The notes beneath the pieces are model-generated. The model saw only the letters and a program-made list of their open reading frames with translations, did no database searches and was not told the DNA's origin. 64,000 nt of DNA from Parus major (taxonomy: Eukaryota > Chordata > Aves > Passeriformes > Paridae): NCBI RefSeq assembly GCF_001522545.3, contig NC_031782.1:16210713-16274712 (forward strand). The letters run 5' to 3'. Every line of letters starts with the position of its first letter. Position 1 is the stretch's first letter. This document shows, piece after piece, positions 50,551-62,609 of this stretch. A program made the position numbers and the translations under genes.

Positions 50551-52974
50551 AGAGCAGGAAACACAGGATCTGTGGAGCTGGGAGAACTGAACTCAAGCAC
50601 CAGCTCACGGGAAGCAGAGGGCTGGTGAGCTGCCTCTCTGCTTGCCCGTCATGTGTCCCTCTTCAGGCACAGGAGGTAGAAGTGTCAGCTCAGAAACAGC
50701 TGCCAGAAGCAAAAAAAACCAGCCCTGAAATAAGCAGAGAAAAAGTTGTAGTGCTGCCAAGTGCCTCGCTGGGAAAAGCACAATTCCACATCTTCCCTGG
50801 CCTCCACTGGATGCCTTAACATCAGCCCAGTGCTCTGTGTATTCATGTCAGGGCACAGCAGTGTAACTGTGACCTCCCTCGCTGGGGATCCACTCAAAGG
50901 AAGTTTTTCTCTGGGCTTTGTGCTCCAGTGAGACACTTCAAGGCCTTTCCAGAAAGCCTGGCATCCCTCCCCCATGCTCTTCATGTGCTTATGCTCTCAG
51001 AGCTCAGCAATGAACTCAGCTGGAGCTGTGCCTTGCCTCAGGCAATCATCCACTCCAGCTCTGTCTTCTTCAAATGCTTCATGGTCTATTTTCAGCCCAA
51101 TGCAGGCAGCTATTCTTCCCGGATGTGGGGGTGCTTCCTCCTGGCTCAGCCTGATCCTGCCTTGTCCTGGGAAGCTCTGGGCTTGTCGTGCCCTGGGCAC
51201 AGCTGTGTGCAGGGAGAGACGCTGGTGCTGGGCGAAGGAGTTCGGTGCTTCCCCTGTCAGTGATGAACCTGCTGAGGAGCAGGTTTCCCAGCTATGCCCA
51301 GTGCAGCAGAAGCTGGCTGGTGGAGGGATGGGTGAAAGCAGACACAGAGTGCTTCATGCTCTTCTTCCTGGGGCTCTCGCTGCCCGTGGCTGAGGGCACA
51401 TGCCCATGCATGATGACTCTGCTGAGACCCTAAGCCACAGCTTCAGTTTGGAAGCTGTTTAATTCATTAGCACAGCATGGGGCCCAAATTAATATGCTTT
51501 GTTTCTTTCAATAAGACATTTTCGGCAGGATCAGGAGACTTCAAAAGCTTCCTGAATGCCAAATACCAGAACTCAGCAGCTCTCAGTGCCAGGACCAGCC
51601 TCTCACTTCCCAGTATAGATTCCCTCTGTGTGCACAGTTTTTCCTCTCCTTGCTGGCCTCAGAGGGAGGCTCAAACAAAGGCCTGTACATAATTTGTGAA
51701 CTTTGGGTGAAAAGCATGAAACCAGATGAAACACAGCAGCTCTGCCATGGGAGTTGAAGCCCTTTTCTGTCACAGGAATGTGCTCCCTGTATCACTTGCA
51801 GCCAGTCCCTGTTGTTCATCTTGGCTTGGTAACAGCTAAACAGATCCTCCTTTTCTCCTGCAAGTGTTGTGGCGGGGCCCGAAGGGACCGAGACGCTTTG
51901 TTCCAAGCCAGATTAGAGATATGAGTTATTACAAAACAAAAGCTCAGCTAGCCTTCAGGAGAGTTCCTCTAGTCTAGACACAGCCTCCCCTGAGCTCCCT
52001 GCATCCCAGCATAGCCCTGCAGCTTGTACTCAAATCAACAGGCTCCAGAAGCCTGGGTAACCCCTGTCGAGTGAATGCTCAGTTACAGCATAAAGGAGGA
52101 ATCACATCTGAGTGATTTGGCTCACATAAATTAGGGTGGGTTAAACCAGGACACGAGCACTGTCTGCTGGCACAGTGCATCCACTCAAGAGATTTGCACT
52201 GGCATGGAGCTGTAATGCTTCAAAATACGTGTGCTCCAAGCCTGGGGAGGGACATCCCCCCATGTAGCCAACGTCTGCAGCTTCTGTGGCAGCAAGAGAG
52301 ATCCTTTACTGTCACCTCAGCCCTGAACACACCACACTGTGCCCAGGGCTCAGTGCCTGCCCCACATCACTGCTCACCTTCAGCTCTGGCACTGCAGGGT
52401 TGGTACTGTGCTCCTTCCCTACTGATCAGATTTTGGCTCAACGCCATTTGGCCACACCGTCAGTCACTGGAGAAAAAGACAGAGTAGTACCATGGGAAGA
52501 GGAAGACAATTCAGTTAGCCTATGGAAGAAAAGATTTGTGGATGTACATCATCATTTACCATGGTGGTCACCTCCAGCCCCACAGCCAAGCAGGGATGGG
52601 CTCTGGTGAGAGGAACTTTTGTCCCCTCAGTGTCTGTCACGGCTGGGGACCACGATGATGACACGTTGTGGGTGTTTGGGCTCGCACTGCACTATGAGTG
52701 ACACCAGCCTCGCTCGGCTTCCACACAGCTGAGGTGGTGGGGCAGCCATGGCCTTGATGCTGCCTTTTTTTCTTCTGGGAGATTCAGCACTCTTTGAGGT
52801 TCTGCACCGAGGTCAGGGCAATCCCAGGCATGAGCACAGACTGGGAGAAAAGCTCATTGACCAGCAGAGAAGGACTTGGAGGATACCATGGATGAAAAGT
52901 TGGGCATGAGCCAACAATGTGCAGCCCTGATACCCCTCTGCACTGGGCTGCCCTCACAGAGGAGTGGGCAGCAG
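50551..52974. other. Non-coding intergenic sequence
   Basis: No exon, RNA gene or further CR1 recognised. All long frames lack codon structure or homology known to me. Confidence 0.5.
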
Positions 52975-53528
52975 GGGAGGCAGGGGATTGTCCCCCTCTA
53001 CTTTGTCTCTATGAGAGTCCCCCCTGCAGAGCTGCTCCAGCATCAGAAGCACATGGAGCTGCTGGAACAAGTCCAGAGGAGGCCATGGAGCCGCTCCCAG
53101 GGCTGGAGCAGCCATGGAGCCAGGCTGGGAGAGCTGAGGCTGCTCACCTGGAGAGGAGAAGGCTCCAGGGAGAGCTCAGATCTCCTGCCAGTGCCCAAAG
53201 GAGCTCCAGGAGAGCTGGAGAGGGACTGGGGACAAGGGCTGGAGGGACAGAACACAGGGAATGGCTTCCACTGCCAGAGGGCAGGGCTGGATGGGATATT
53301 GGGCAGGAATTGTTCCCTGGCAGGGTGGGCAGGCCCTGGCACAGGGTGCCCAGAGCAGCTGGGGCTGCCCCTGGATCCCTGGCAGTGCCCAAGCCCAGGC
53401 TGGACACTGGGGCTTGGAGCAGCCTGGGATGGTGGAAGGTGTCCCTGCCCATGGTGGGGGGGGGAGGAGTAAAATTACTTTTTTGGTCTCTTCTGACCCA
53501 ACCCGTTCTGTAATTCCATCATCTCCAA
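52975..53528 (+). mobile_element. CR1 LINE, about 550 bp, 3' end intact
   Basis: The best-preserved CR1 in the window. It runs from CAGGGGATTGTCCCCCTCT through ACATGGAGCTGCTGGAACAA, GGAGAAGGCTCCAGGGAGAG, AATTGTTCCCTGGCAGGGTG and GGCTGCCCCTGGATCCCTGG to GTGTCCCTGCCCATGG and the terminal TCTGTAATTCCATCATC. The GGGTGGGCAGGCCCTGGCAC segment is typical of songbird CR1 subfamilies. A frame crosses much of it but is not a gene. Confidence 0.9.
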
Positions 53529-56500
53529 TGATTCCACAGAGAGCCCATTTCCACTTCCCCACTGCCATCACAAGATGGCATTCCAGACCTAAAAGCTGAG
53601 CTGGCTCAGCTGATACTTAAGAGCTCTTTTCCAGGCCCTGGGGTATCCAGCCCCAGAAGAAGCTGTGGATTTAACCCTGCCTGCTGAGCTCCTTTGCCAG
53701 GTCTCAGCCCTGACACTGCCTTTTAATCACATCCCTTAATGCCAGGGCTGTGCTTTAATCACCTGCGCTGAAACACTGCCACCGTTACTCAGTAACCTCT
53801 GAGCCATCTAATTGCACTGAGTTAAGCCAGTTATAGTTTTGACATTGAATGGCGTGCAGAGAGCTTTAATCTTGACCTGCAACACCTCCAGCTCCTGCAG
53901 GGCCTCCTCTGCCCCCGAGGAGACGCTGCTAATCAGACCAAGCCAGGATGTAGTTTAAGACATGGACAAAGGGAGCCAAGGGCAAATCATGAGCAAAATG
54001 AATCTGACTCATTTTGTTACAAAGCACTGTTGAAGGTAGAACTGCCTTTTCTTCCTTTTCTTTGCCTGAGAATGATTTGTGAGAGTAATGAGAAGTCTTT
54101 CAATAATTTATAATTTCAAAATAATAACAAAAAAAAAAAGAAAGTGAAAAATCATTCTTTTTAGATATTTTTTTTAAAAAGAAAGTTTATTTTGAGTTAG
54201 GTGCATAAAGTTGCAGTGTGTTATCCCCTGTGTCTGCTCCCACATGTGGGTGATGCTCCAGGCTTCATCTACCAGTTGCTCTCTTCAAGAACCCAAAATC
54301 CAACCATCTCCTTCCCTGGCCAAGGGCCTCTGCAGCCTCCCAGCGGGGCTTGGTGCCATGTCCTGGGTGCCAGCTCAGCCAGCACAGCTCCCTGGGGGTG
54401 CCAGTGGGGCAGGATGATGACAGCTCAGCTGTCTCAGAGGCCGAGGCTGGCTGTGTCCCTCTGGGCACAGTGCAAAGAGCTGTTGGGAAGGGTTATATAA
54501 TCCCTGTCAGCCTCCAGGGCTGCGTGCACCAGCAGCAAGGGCAGTGCCACTCTGGATGTGGCTGGGCAGGAGCGTGCCCTGCCTGTGGGACCCTGCTCCC
54601 CAGGGCCTGCTCCTCTCCCCATCTCCCCCCTCCACACCTGCCTGGGTCTCCTGGCCCTGTCAGAGCCTGGTGTTTCTGTTGCTCTAAATGCACTTGGGCA
54701 GCTCAAGGAGCCTGTGCAGCTCCCTCTGTTCTGGGCTGAAACTGCTGCACAGCAATTTCTTTTTCTATTTAATCTTTGGCAGAGCCCTTGAGCTTTGCTC
54801 CCTTCCTCTTCCACCCTCCTTTCCTCCTGCTGAGCTTCTCCCTGGCCCAGTCTCTTTCCCTGGTGTCCCCTTCTGCTCCCAGCTCCTTTTTAACCCCCAT
54901 TTTTTCTGTCCTCTCTGTCCTTCAGTGCTCCTACCCAGAAGACAGATCACAAACCACAAGCTCTGCTATTCATCTAACAGATCCTAAACCACCTCCTCTG
55001 CATAATAAATGTGACCTGCTAATCCTGCGGAGAGGATCCCTTAGGATGGAAACCCCTGCCGGGATCTATGACAATCCCATGGCATCAAACACAGGGTCAA
55101 ACCTACAAAGGGGGGTTGCAGCTGCCTTGCCCTGAGTGTGGGCACCACAATCAGCTCCCCTTAGGAACTCAAATCTGCACAAGGCCCACCAAACACACTT
55201 GTGTCCTTCCAGTGCCTCACCAGGTCTCTTGGCAGGAAGGAATTTGCTTTAACTCTTTAAAGCCTGACTCAGATCCCAGGGATTTCAGGCAGTGCTGACA
55301 CCCAGAGTGGGGTGGTGTGGGCAGAGCCCTGGGGTCAGGTACTGGGGACAGATGGGTGGGCACATCAACCCAGTGTTTTAGAGCAGAGCTAACTAGGAAC
55401 AGTTATTCCATTAAGAAAAAAAGGAAAAAAATAATCATTCTTAATTAGGACAGAATCCCCCAGATAGGCTTTTTTAAAGAAAATGCCTAAAAATACCATT
55501 TTTGCTTTGATTTGAAAACTATTTTTTGCTCTTCAGACTGTAAGATAAAACACATTTGAATTGATGATGCATTTCACAGCAAAAATACATCCCTTTTCAT
55601 CTTGAAAATGCTGAAATGAGTTGTTACAACATTTTCAACGTTTACCCCCTTTCTTAAAAACCAAAATTTTTAATTTAGATGAAATGTCTTTTTTTTTTTT
55701 TTCCTAATGGAAACTCCTGATTACATTTTTACCCAACAGCTCTAATTAGAATTAACAACTACAGCTGATTCTTGGTGGGGTGATTAACAGCTGGACTGTG
55801 CAGCCTTCTCCACTTTGGGACTTCCAAACAAGCCCTAGCCCTGGCAGTTTAGCCTTCTGCAACATTTTAGGCTTGTCTAGTCACTGGAATTTATTTTTCT
55901 TTCTTTTTCCCCCACCCTTTCCCCTCTGAGGGTTGGTTTTCACCAGTGCAGCATCTCTAACAGTCAGGGAACTTCACAGTGAGTTGAGATCGCATTGATT
56001 TCTCCAGGAAGAGGCCGCATACTAATTTTTCCCATTTTTCTCCCTTGAGGAATGCAGGTAACAGCTCCAGGAAGGCAGCTGGGTTTGTAGATATTATGTT
56101 CATCTGCTGGCTGACAGGGAAGTCTGGGGTCTGCGGGACCATCGTGGGACACGAGGAGACTTTGGCTGGTCTGGTGCAATGCTGGTGCTGCTGGGAAAGC
56201 GAGAGGGATAAAATCAGAACAGATTGAGCCTGAGAGAAGCATCAGGTGAGGATCAGGGGATGGATCAGTCCATGCTATGCTGCCAGAGCTTCCCTCTGCC
56301 TCCAGGATGATCCTCATACACCCCCAGCTCTTTGGGGCAAGGGAAAGAACACTGGAGCAGTTTGGATGGAGAGGAAGGGACCACGGTGGAGGGGAAGGGA
56401 TGATGTCAGAGTCTGCCCTTAAACCCCCAAACCCTCTGTTCCAGGCACCCAGGCAGCTTTGTCCAGCCTTTGCAGGCAACCTCCAGAGAGCCAAGAAGCA

Positions 56501-58340
56501 GTGGGGCATCCTCCTTCATGTCCCCAGTGCCTCTGTGATTCCTGGACTGCCATATCCAATGTTTTTCATCCCTGCTCATCCCTGTGCTGGCTCCATGCTG
56601 TTAAGGGCTGATCTCTCCCTGGAAACAAGCCCATGGCTTTAGCCTGTCCCACCTTGCCCCTACCACTGCCCTGCCAAACAGTTATTACCTTCTTGGACAA
56701 ACCTGAGATAGTATTAAACAAGAGGGAGGATTTCATACATAAATGTCTCTGTGATTAATGGATTAAGAGATCCCGTACAAATTAAAGCCTTTTGTCATAC
56801 TTCACAGATCCAGCTCTTCAGCTGTTGCTCTTTCCCTTCTAGTCCTTTACAGAAACCTGTGGGCCTTGCTTGCCCCATCCCTTTTACTTCAGTTTCCTCC
56901 CCACAGTGCCCCAGGGATGTGGCTGGCACTCATTTCCCTTCATCCAACTGAGTCCTGGGCAGATCCTGCTGCTCCTGAACCAGCACTGTGGAGAGGAGGA
57001 TGCTGTGAGCACAGCTTGTTTATACACAAAACCAACCCAGGAGAGGGGCTGTAAATGCCTCTTTATTTCCATATTTATCATTGCAGCTCAGATGGATGAG
57101 GAACCCAATGGAAAGTTTAGATGAAACACAGAAGAAATGAAGAAGTGTTGGCAAGCGGCAGCTCAGCTAAGACTGGCAGCCTCAAGGGCTTCCAGAAGGA
57201 AAAAGGCTTTCAATTACTGCGCTGCTGCTCATCCCAATTCCCCTGCCACGCCAGGAGGGGTGGGGCAGCTGGGGAGCCCTGCCCTCCTGTGATCCCACCC
57301 CAGGGAGATGGACCTGAGACCCTAAAGCTGCACATTTGGTCTTGCTGATGTTTTACAGGGCTGATTTTTTCCTGGAGCAGCGGCAGAGTGTGGGTGTGAT
57401 GGCTCTATAAGGATCTCCAGGTGATGGGCACTGTGGTCACTTGTGCCAGGGTGGAAAGGAGCCACAAAGGCTTTGCTGGACACCTTCGAAGCATCCAGTG
57501 CTGGGTGTTGGTGATGGATGATGATTTAAAGCCCATTTGTGCAGGGAATAATGGCTCATAACCATCCCCTCTCCTTTAGTGATGTGACACTGCTGAGATG
57601 GGTGGTGTCGTGTTTCCACCTTAGGGGAGGTGTTGTATTAACTGTCCCTGCCCTCGCTCCTGAGCCCACGTGTGCTGTGATGTGGACGTGCTTCAAATAC
57701 AGCGGAGAGGAGGTGGCAGCCGGGATGTGGCTCCTGGGGGGAGGCAGCCAGAGAGGCAGGGATGGCTGCTATCCACGGGCATTCCAATGCTCTGAGACCT
57801 TCAGCCCTGCGAGGACTGGCTGCCCAGAGGCCAAGGGAGTCTGACTGCTGAGGGATAACCAGGGCTGCGTGTCTGTGACCGGGCTCTGTTCCACGGGGAG
57901 GAGGCAGGGGTTGAACTGTCCCCTTGCTGCCTGCATGGCTCTCCCTGCTAGTGACTTTATTTTTCACCCAAATCCCTGCTTGGGCACCCAAAAAGGCCCC
58001 AACCCAGCTCATTTGGCATAAAGGCTTCTAGAAAGCATCCCTGGGGTCACTGTCCCTGCCTGGTCACAGCTGAGCTGGTGACACTGAAAACTTGAGTTTG
58101 GCTTCACACCCCTCCTGTACCTGCAGGTCCCTGGGCTTTATTCTCCTCCCTGCTTTCCCCTCATTTGTGCCCGGCTCCGGAGAAGAGCGCTGGGAACTGA
58201 TCACTGTGTAGCCCTCGCTGATTTAATCCAAAGCCGGTACCAGGCGGGAGCGAACGAGGGCAGCCCGGGGAACCCAGCGTGTAGCAAAGCACCTGGCGGT
58301 GCCGAACGGCGCCGTTAATAACCGGGAGCGAAACGCTGCA
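53529..58340. other. Non-coding intergenic sequence
   Basis: About 4.8 kb with A-rich and T-rich tracts (near 54128-54190 and 55688-55703). I recognise no exon, RNA gene or mobile element in it. Confidence 0.45.
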
Positions 58341-58343
58341 GCC

Positions 58344-58566
58344 ACCGGCATCGCCTCTCCCCCGGTACAGCCCACTCTCCGGCAGGACACATCGCCTCTC
58401 CCCCCTGGTACAGCCTGCCCTCCGGCAGGACCCGGTATCGCCTCTCCCCCCCTGGCACTGCCCGCTCTCCGGCAGGACCCGGTATCGCCTCTCCCCTGGT
58501 ACAGCCTGTCCTCCGGCAGGACCCGGTATCGCCTCTCCCCTGGTACAGCCTGCCCTCCGGCATGCA
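58344..58566. repeat. About 45-bp minisatellite, five copies
   Basis: Copies begin TCGCCTCTCCCCC at about 58351, 58392, 58438, 58485 and 58528. Each continues TGGTACAGCCTGCCCTCCGG and CAGGACCCGGTA. Copies 3-5 are nearly identical, indicating recent expansion or homogenisation. Confidence 0.9.
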
Positions 58567-59854
58567 GCTGGAGCTCCCACGAGTGCAGAGCTGTGCTGGG
58601 GATGCAGCCCAGAGCGATTGGAAGCCTCAGGGGCTGTCAGCCAGCGATGCTGACCCCGAGCTGTGCCACTGCTGCACGGACAGCAGCTCACCCGTGAGCT
58701 TTGTGCTGCACCCCGGCTGGCAGAGCCCTTCCTGGGGCAGGGATGGCCCCTGTGTCCTGCACAGTGCTCCAGAACCTCCGAGGGACTGATGGCAAAAGCC
58801 CTTGGATGAGTATTTTCTTTTGGCAGTGAATGAAACAGGATTTGTGCTGGTGGTGATAAGAGGCTGCAAGTTGGACCCATCTGATCCTCACGGCAATTCG
58901 GAGAGGCTGATGCTGACATAGCAGAGCAGGTCCTGCCATAGCCTTCACGTCCCAGCACACAAAATGGGTGAGGGAAAGCATTTTAAAAAGTGACTGGGGA
59001 AACTGCAGCTGTGATGCCATCCTGTCTGAAGCCCAGGGTTCCCCTCTGGCCTCTCTGGAGTCACATGTACTGCAAAAACCCTCTGCTCTGAACTCAGGCT
59101 GGGTCATGACTCACATCTTGGGCTGTAAAAGTGCATTTCATTGTGTCAGCACAGAAAGTGGCCGTGGGCAGCTCTCTGGCAGTGCTGAGGCTGGCCAGAG
59201 CAGGCTGTTCAACAATTACACCCGCTGGAGCCCTAATTCCATCTCATATTTTGCTACAGCACACAAAAAAGGTTGAGGGGGAAGGAAGGGCTGGAGGGGG
59301 AAAGCGTTTCACTTAAAAATCCTGCTAGGAGTCTATCCAGTGGCTTGTCTGGCCACAAATCCATCTATTTTGGTGCAAGTGTGGACTGCAAAGCCTGGAC
59401 CTGCCACCTCATGAGTTTCCTGCAGCCTGTGGAATTTGCTTCATGTTCAGGAGAGACATCTCTCTGGTGGCTGCATCCTTCCAGAGGGAAAAGGGCAAAT
59501 GAACCTTCTGGATGTCTCTGCCTTGCTGTGTTAAACAGCATCCATGGCTTTCCTCTGGGTCCTCCCCCAACCAAAACTACTTACAGGTACTTCTAGTATG
59601 AAAAAATCACTAAAAACTGAGAGTTACCTGTCGAGGGGCAGCACTGTGAGGCTTCACAGCAACATTAGTGCTTCATAGCACAGCACCTTGTGACTTAATT
59701 TTGCTTTTGGACTTAAATGTCTAATTATGTCTCTGAGAGTGTTTAGCACCAGTCAGGTGATTTCATTTGTGACCAAATCTGGGTCACATTGCCACAACAG
59801 AGCTACTGGAGAAGCCAAACAGCCTTGAGGAAAGGAGCCTGGTGGTTCCAGATG

Positions 59855-60030
59855 AGCCAGGAGGGATCAATCCCATGAAGAAAATCTGAATTCCTTGAAG
59901 GAAGGGGTTTAACCAGGAAGGACCAATTCAGTGAAGAAAATCTCAATTCCTTAAAGGAATTAAATTAAGAAGAAAATCTGAATTAATTAAAGGGTGGGGT
60001 TTAACCAGGAGAGATCAATTCCATGGAGTG
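59855..60030. repeat. About 56-bp AT-rich tandem repeat, three copies
   Basis: Units contain GAAGAAAATCTGAATTCCTT, GGGGTTTAACCAGGA and GGGATCAATTCCAT. The middle copy has lost the GGGGTTTAACC part. Confidence 0.8.
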
Positions 60031-61664
60031 CAGTTGCCCTGTTGCTGGTATGGTCCAGGACAGCGATGCTGTGGGACCAGGATAGGGGCTCTGTGCTCGT
60101 TAATGCCCTGGGCACTAACGAAGCCCAGGAGCAGCTGCAAACAGAACCAGCTGAAGGATTCCTGCTGCCTCCCACCAATGCTGCCCACGATTCATCAATT
60201 ACCTATCTGCTTAGTCCTTTTCTCCATCCTTTCACAATTTAAATAGCACATTTTATAGTCGCTGCTAAGTGATGTGATCAACATCAATTACCTACTAAAA
60301 GAGAATCAAGTCTTGATTTAAAATTAAGTGCTGCATTTTCCCATGTTCTTTATATGTAGCCAACAGAATAATTGCAGTGACATAAAAACTAATTACACAA
60401 CTCCACAATTAGGCCTCCCTCCTAGTGCCGTGATTGTCTTTAAGTATACTGATGAAAAATTATTCCCAGTCCCAAATTACTCTCTCACACCCATTTTCTC
60501 TAACACCTTTGGAAAAAGTCCTCCACCCCAGCAGATCAAAGAGAGGAACTCCAGATGCAGAAGGTAATAAATGCAGAGTGTATTTTCTTTTGTCTTTCAT
60601 GTGGGAGTGGTTTCAGATGTGGGATCCCTGGGATTGATCTCTCTGGATGGACTGAGGCTTCCTGGTGTGTCAGCACCCTGAGACAAGCAGGGAGAAAATC
60701 CTCTCCTCAGTGCCCCAGCTGACATTTGGCTCCTGGGCTGCAAGCAGAGACCAGTCCCACCTGGATGCCAGCCTTGGGCTTGGTGTGTGGGACCCAAAAG
60801 AGAAGGAAGAGGCTGGAAAAGCAGTGCTTTCACCCATCCAAAGGCGAGGAGTTATACCCAGGCAGCAATCACGCAGCTACCTGAGAAACCATAAACTCCA
60901 ACAAAAATCATAAACATCAATAAAGCTCTGGTGCACTCCTGACAGGCTTTGAGGGATTTGATTCCAGATTATGTTTCTGAGATGTTTACAACCAACCTGG
61001 AAAGACTGAAAATATTCAATTACTGGCAGGGAGAGCTGAGATTTGCTTACAGTCAATCTCCTGCCTCCAGGATCTCTGTGGGTGCCAGCAGTGAAACACA
61101 GCATTGGTGAGCAGAGCCATGGGGACAGGGGCCCAGGGACAGATCCCCCTGATGTTGCTGAGCATCTTTCACTGGATAATTAAACATTGCAGGTTTAATT
61201 TTGGGGCTGACAGGTTGATTTTGGCTGCTGTGCAGTGCATCCCATGGCCTGTTCCTCAGCCACAGCCCAGCCTTTGCCAGGGAGGGTTGCACAGCTTGTG
61301 ACTGTTGCTTTTCCATCATTTCTTCAATGCCATCACTCAGTCGCAGTTGGGAGAGGGGTGGGAAATGTTTTGGCATGATTTTAATCAGCAGAGTGCTTTG
61401 AGTGAATGAGGTGAGTGGACCAGTGAGCTCCCTGTGCCTTCTCTGACTTTCTCACCTCATTTCAGCATCAGCCAGGGGTGCTAAGCCTGAGAATTTACAC
61501 CCTTGTATTTACCTGAAAACTCACTACCTTCCTCAAAACCTGTGAAAAATAAACGGGGTGGTGAAGTAGCCTGTGGCAGGGATGATGTGATGTGTAAGGC
61601 CAACATCTCCTGATCATTGTGAATATTCCCTCCTGATCCCCAGCACCCATTCCAGATATCCCCA

Positions 61665-61815
61665 CCCTGTCACCAGCCCAGAGCACTCAGTGCCACCTCC
61701 AGCACTTCCTTGGACATCTCCAGGGCTGGGCACTCCAACACCTCCCTGGGCAGCCCCTGCCAAGGCCTGACCGCCCTTTCCATGGACAAATTCCTCCCGC
61801 AGTCCAACGTAACAC
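61665..61815 (-). mobile_element. CR1 LINE fragment
   Basis: CCAGGGCTGGGCACTCCAAC, CACCTCCCTGGGCAGCCCCT, GCCAAGGCCTGACCGCCCTT and AAATTCCTCCCGCAGTCCAA match the reverse complement of CR1 upstream of its 3' end. Confidence 0.8.
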
Positions 61816-62053
61816 GATGCAGAGAGGCGCCCCCAGCCAGGCAGGCCCTTCCTGAGGGACAGATGCTCCAGGACGGGGCTGCTGCCGTTCCCAGAGTCAC
61901 GGAGGCTCCAGCCCGCCCAGCGCAGCCCCGGCTTCTGGGGCCCGACCGGGACACGGCTCAGGCTCAGACCGACGAACCGGACCCGGAACACGGCGGAGCC
62001 GGAGCAGCGCGGCCGCCTCACGGGGCACGGGTGGGGGAGGCGGTGGAGAAGGT

Positions 62054-62135
62054 GAGGCCACGCCCAGAGGGCGGTGCCACCGTCAGAGGGCGGGGCCGAG
62101 ATCAGAGGGCGGGACAGGCCGGGCCAGGGGGCGTG
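62054..62135. promoter_or_regulatory. Tandem GC boxes in short repeats
   Basis: Three spaced copies of CAGAGGGCGG (62067, 62085 and 62104 region) give a run of Sp1/KLF-type GC boxes just upstream of the 62.2 kb promoter. Confidence 0.6.
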
Positions 62136-62139
62136 GCCA

Positions 62140-62600
62140 ATAGTGAGGCGGTGCTGACTTATAGGGCGGGAAAGGGCGGGGCAAAGGGCAGGAGGACGGC
62201 GATGATTGGCTGAAATGGGGAGGGGGCGTGGCCTCGGGGCCGGGCGGAGCGTGCGCGGTGCGGAGCGGTGAGTCTGCTTGGGGGGGCTGCGGTGGGAGGT
62301 GCTGCTGGCGCCCCGCGAGGGCCGGGCCGTAACGCCGGGTCGGGCACCCGGATCGGGGCCGCTGCCCTGGTCCCGGCCTCGTGGGCACCGGCCGCTGCTT
62401 CCCCTGCCCTGCACTCACGCGAGCGGAGCTGGCGGTGAGGCCTTGCCGGCCCGGGGGCTGCCCGCCGGCCCGGTTCCCCTCAGAACCCGGCTGTGGCTGG
62501 GCCTTCAGGGACGTGTCCGGCTCCGGCTGGGGTCTTGCAGCAGGGACCGCAAACACGGGCCCTGTGACAGGCACTTAGGCACACAGTGGAGGCAGGACGG
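62140..62600 (+). promoter_or_regulatory. CpG-island promoter pointing rightward
   Basis: GC boxes (several GGGCGG), an inverted CCAAT box GATTGGCTG (62202-62210), and a donor-like AGCG then GTGAGT at 62267/62268. CpG density continues for about 300 bases into the putative intron. Synteny makes SIL1 the most likely gene, but no coding exon is visible before the window ends. Confidence 0.6.
62235..62267 (+). other. Putative non-coding first exon, possibly of SIL1
   Basis: The 3' boundary is the GTGAGT donor at 62268. The start is estimated from the CCAAT-box spacing. Human SIL1 also begins with a non-coding exon. An alternative is a long non-coding RNA. Confidence 0.35.
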
Positions 62601-62609
62601 GGATCCCTT

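Noticed and set aside
52876..53513. Two plus-strand frames of 198 residues
   Set aside because: They lie almost entirely within a CR1 3' region, which is non-coding in CR1.
58161..58958. Minus-strand frame of 265 residues with repeated peptides
   Set aside because: The repeated peptide is the translation of the 45-bp minisatellite; the period is irregular (41-47) and not frame-preserving.
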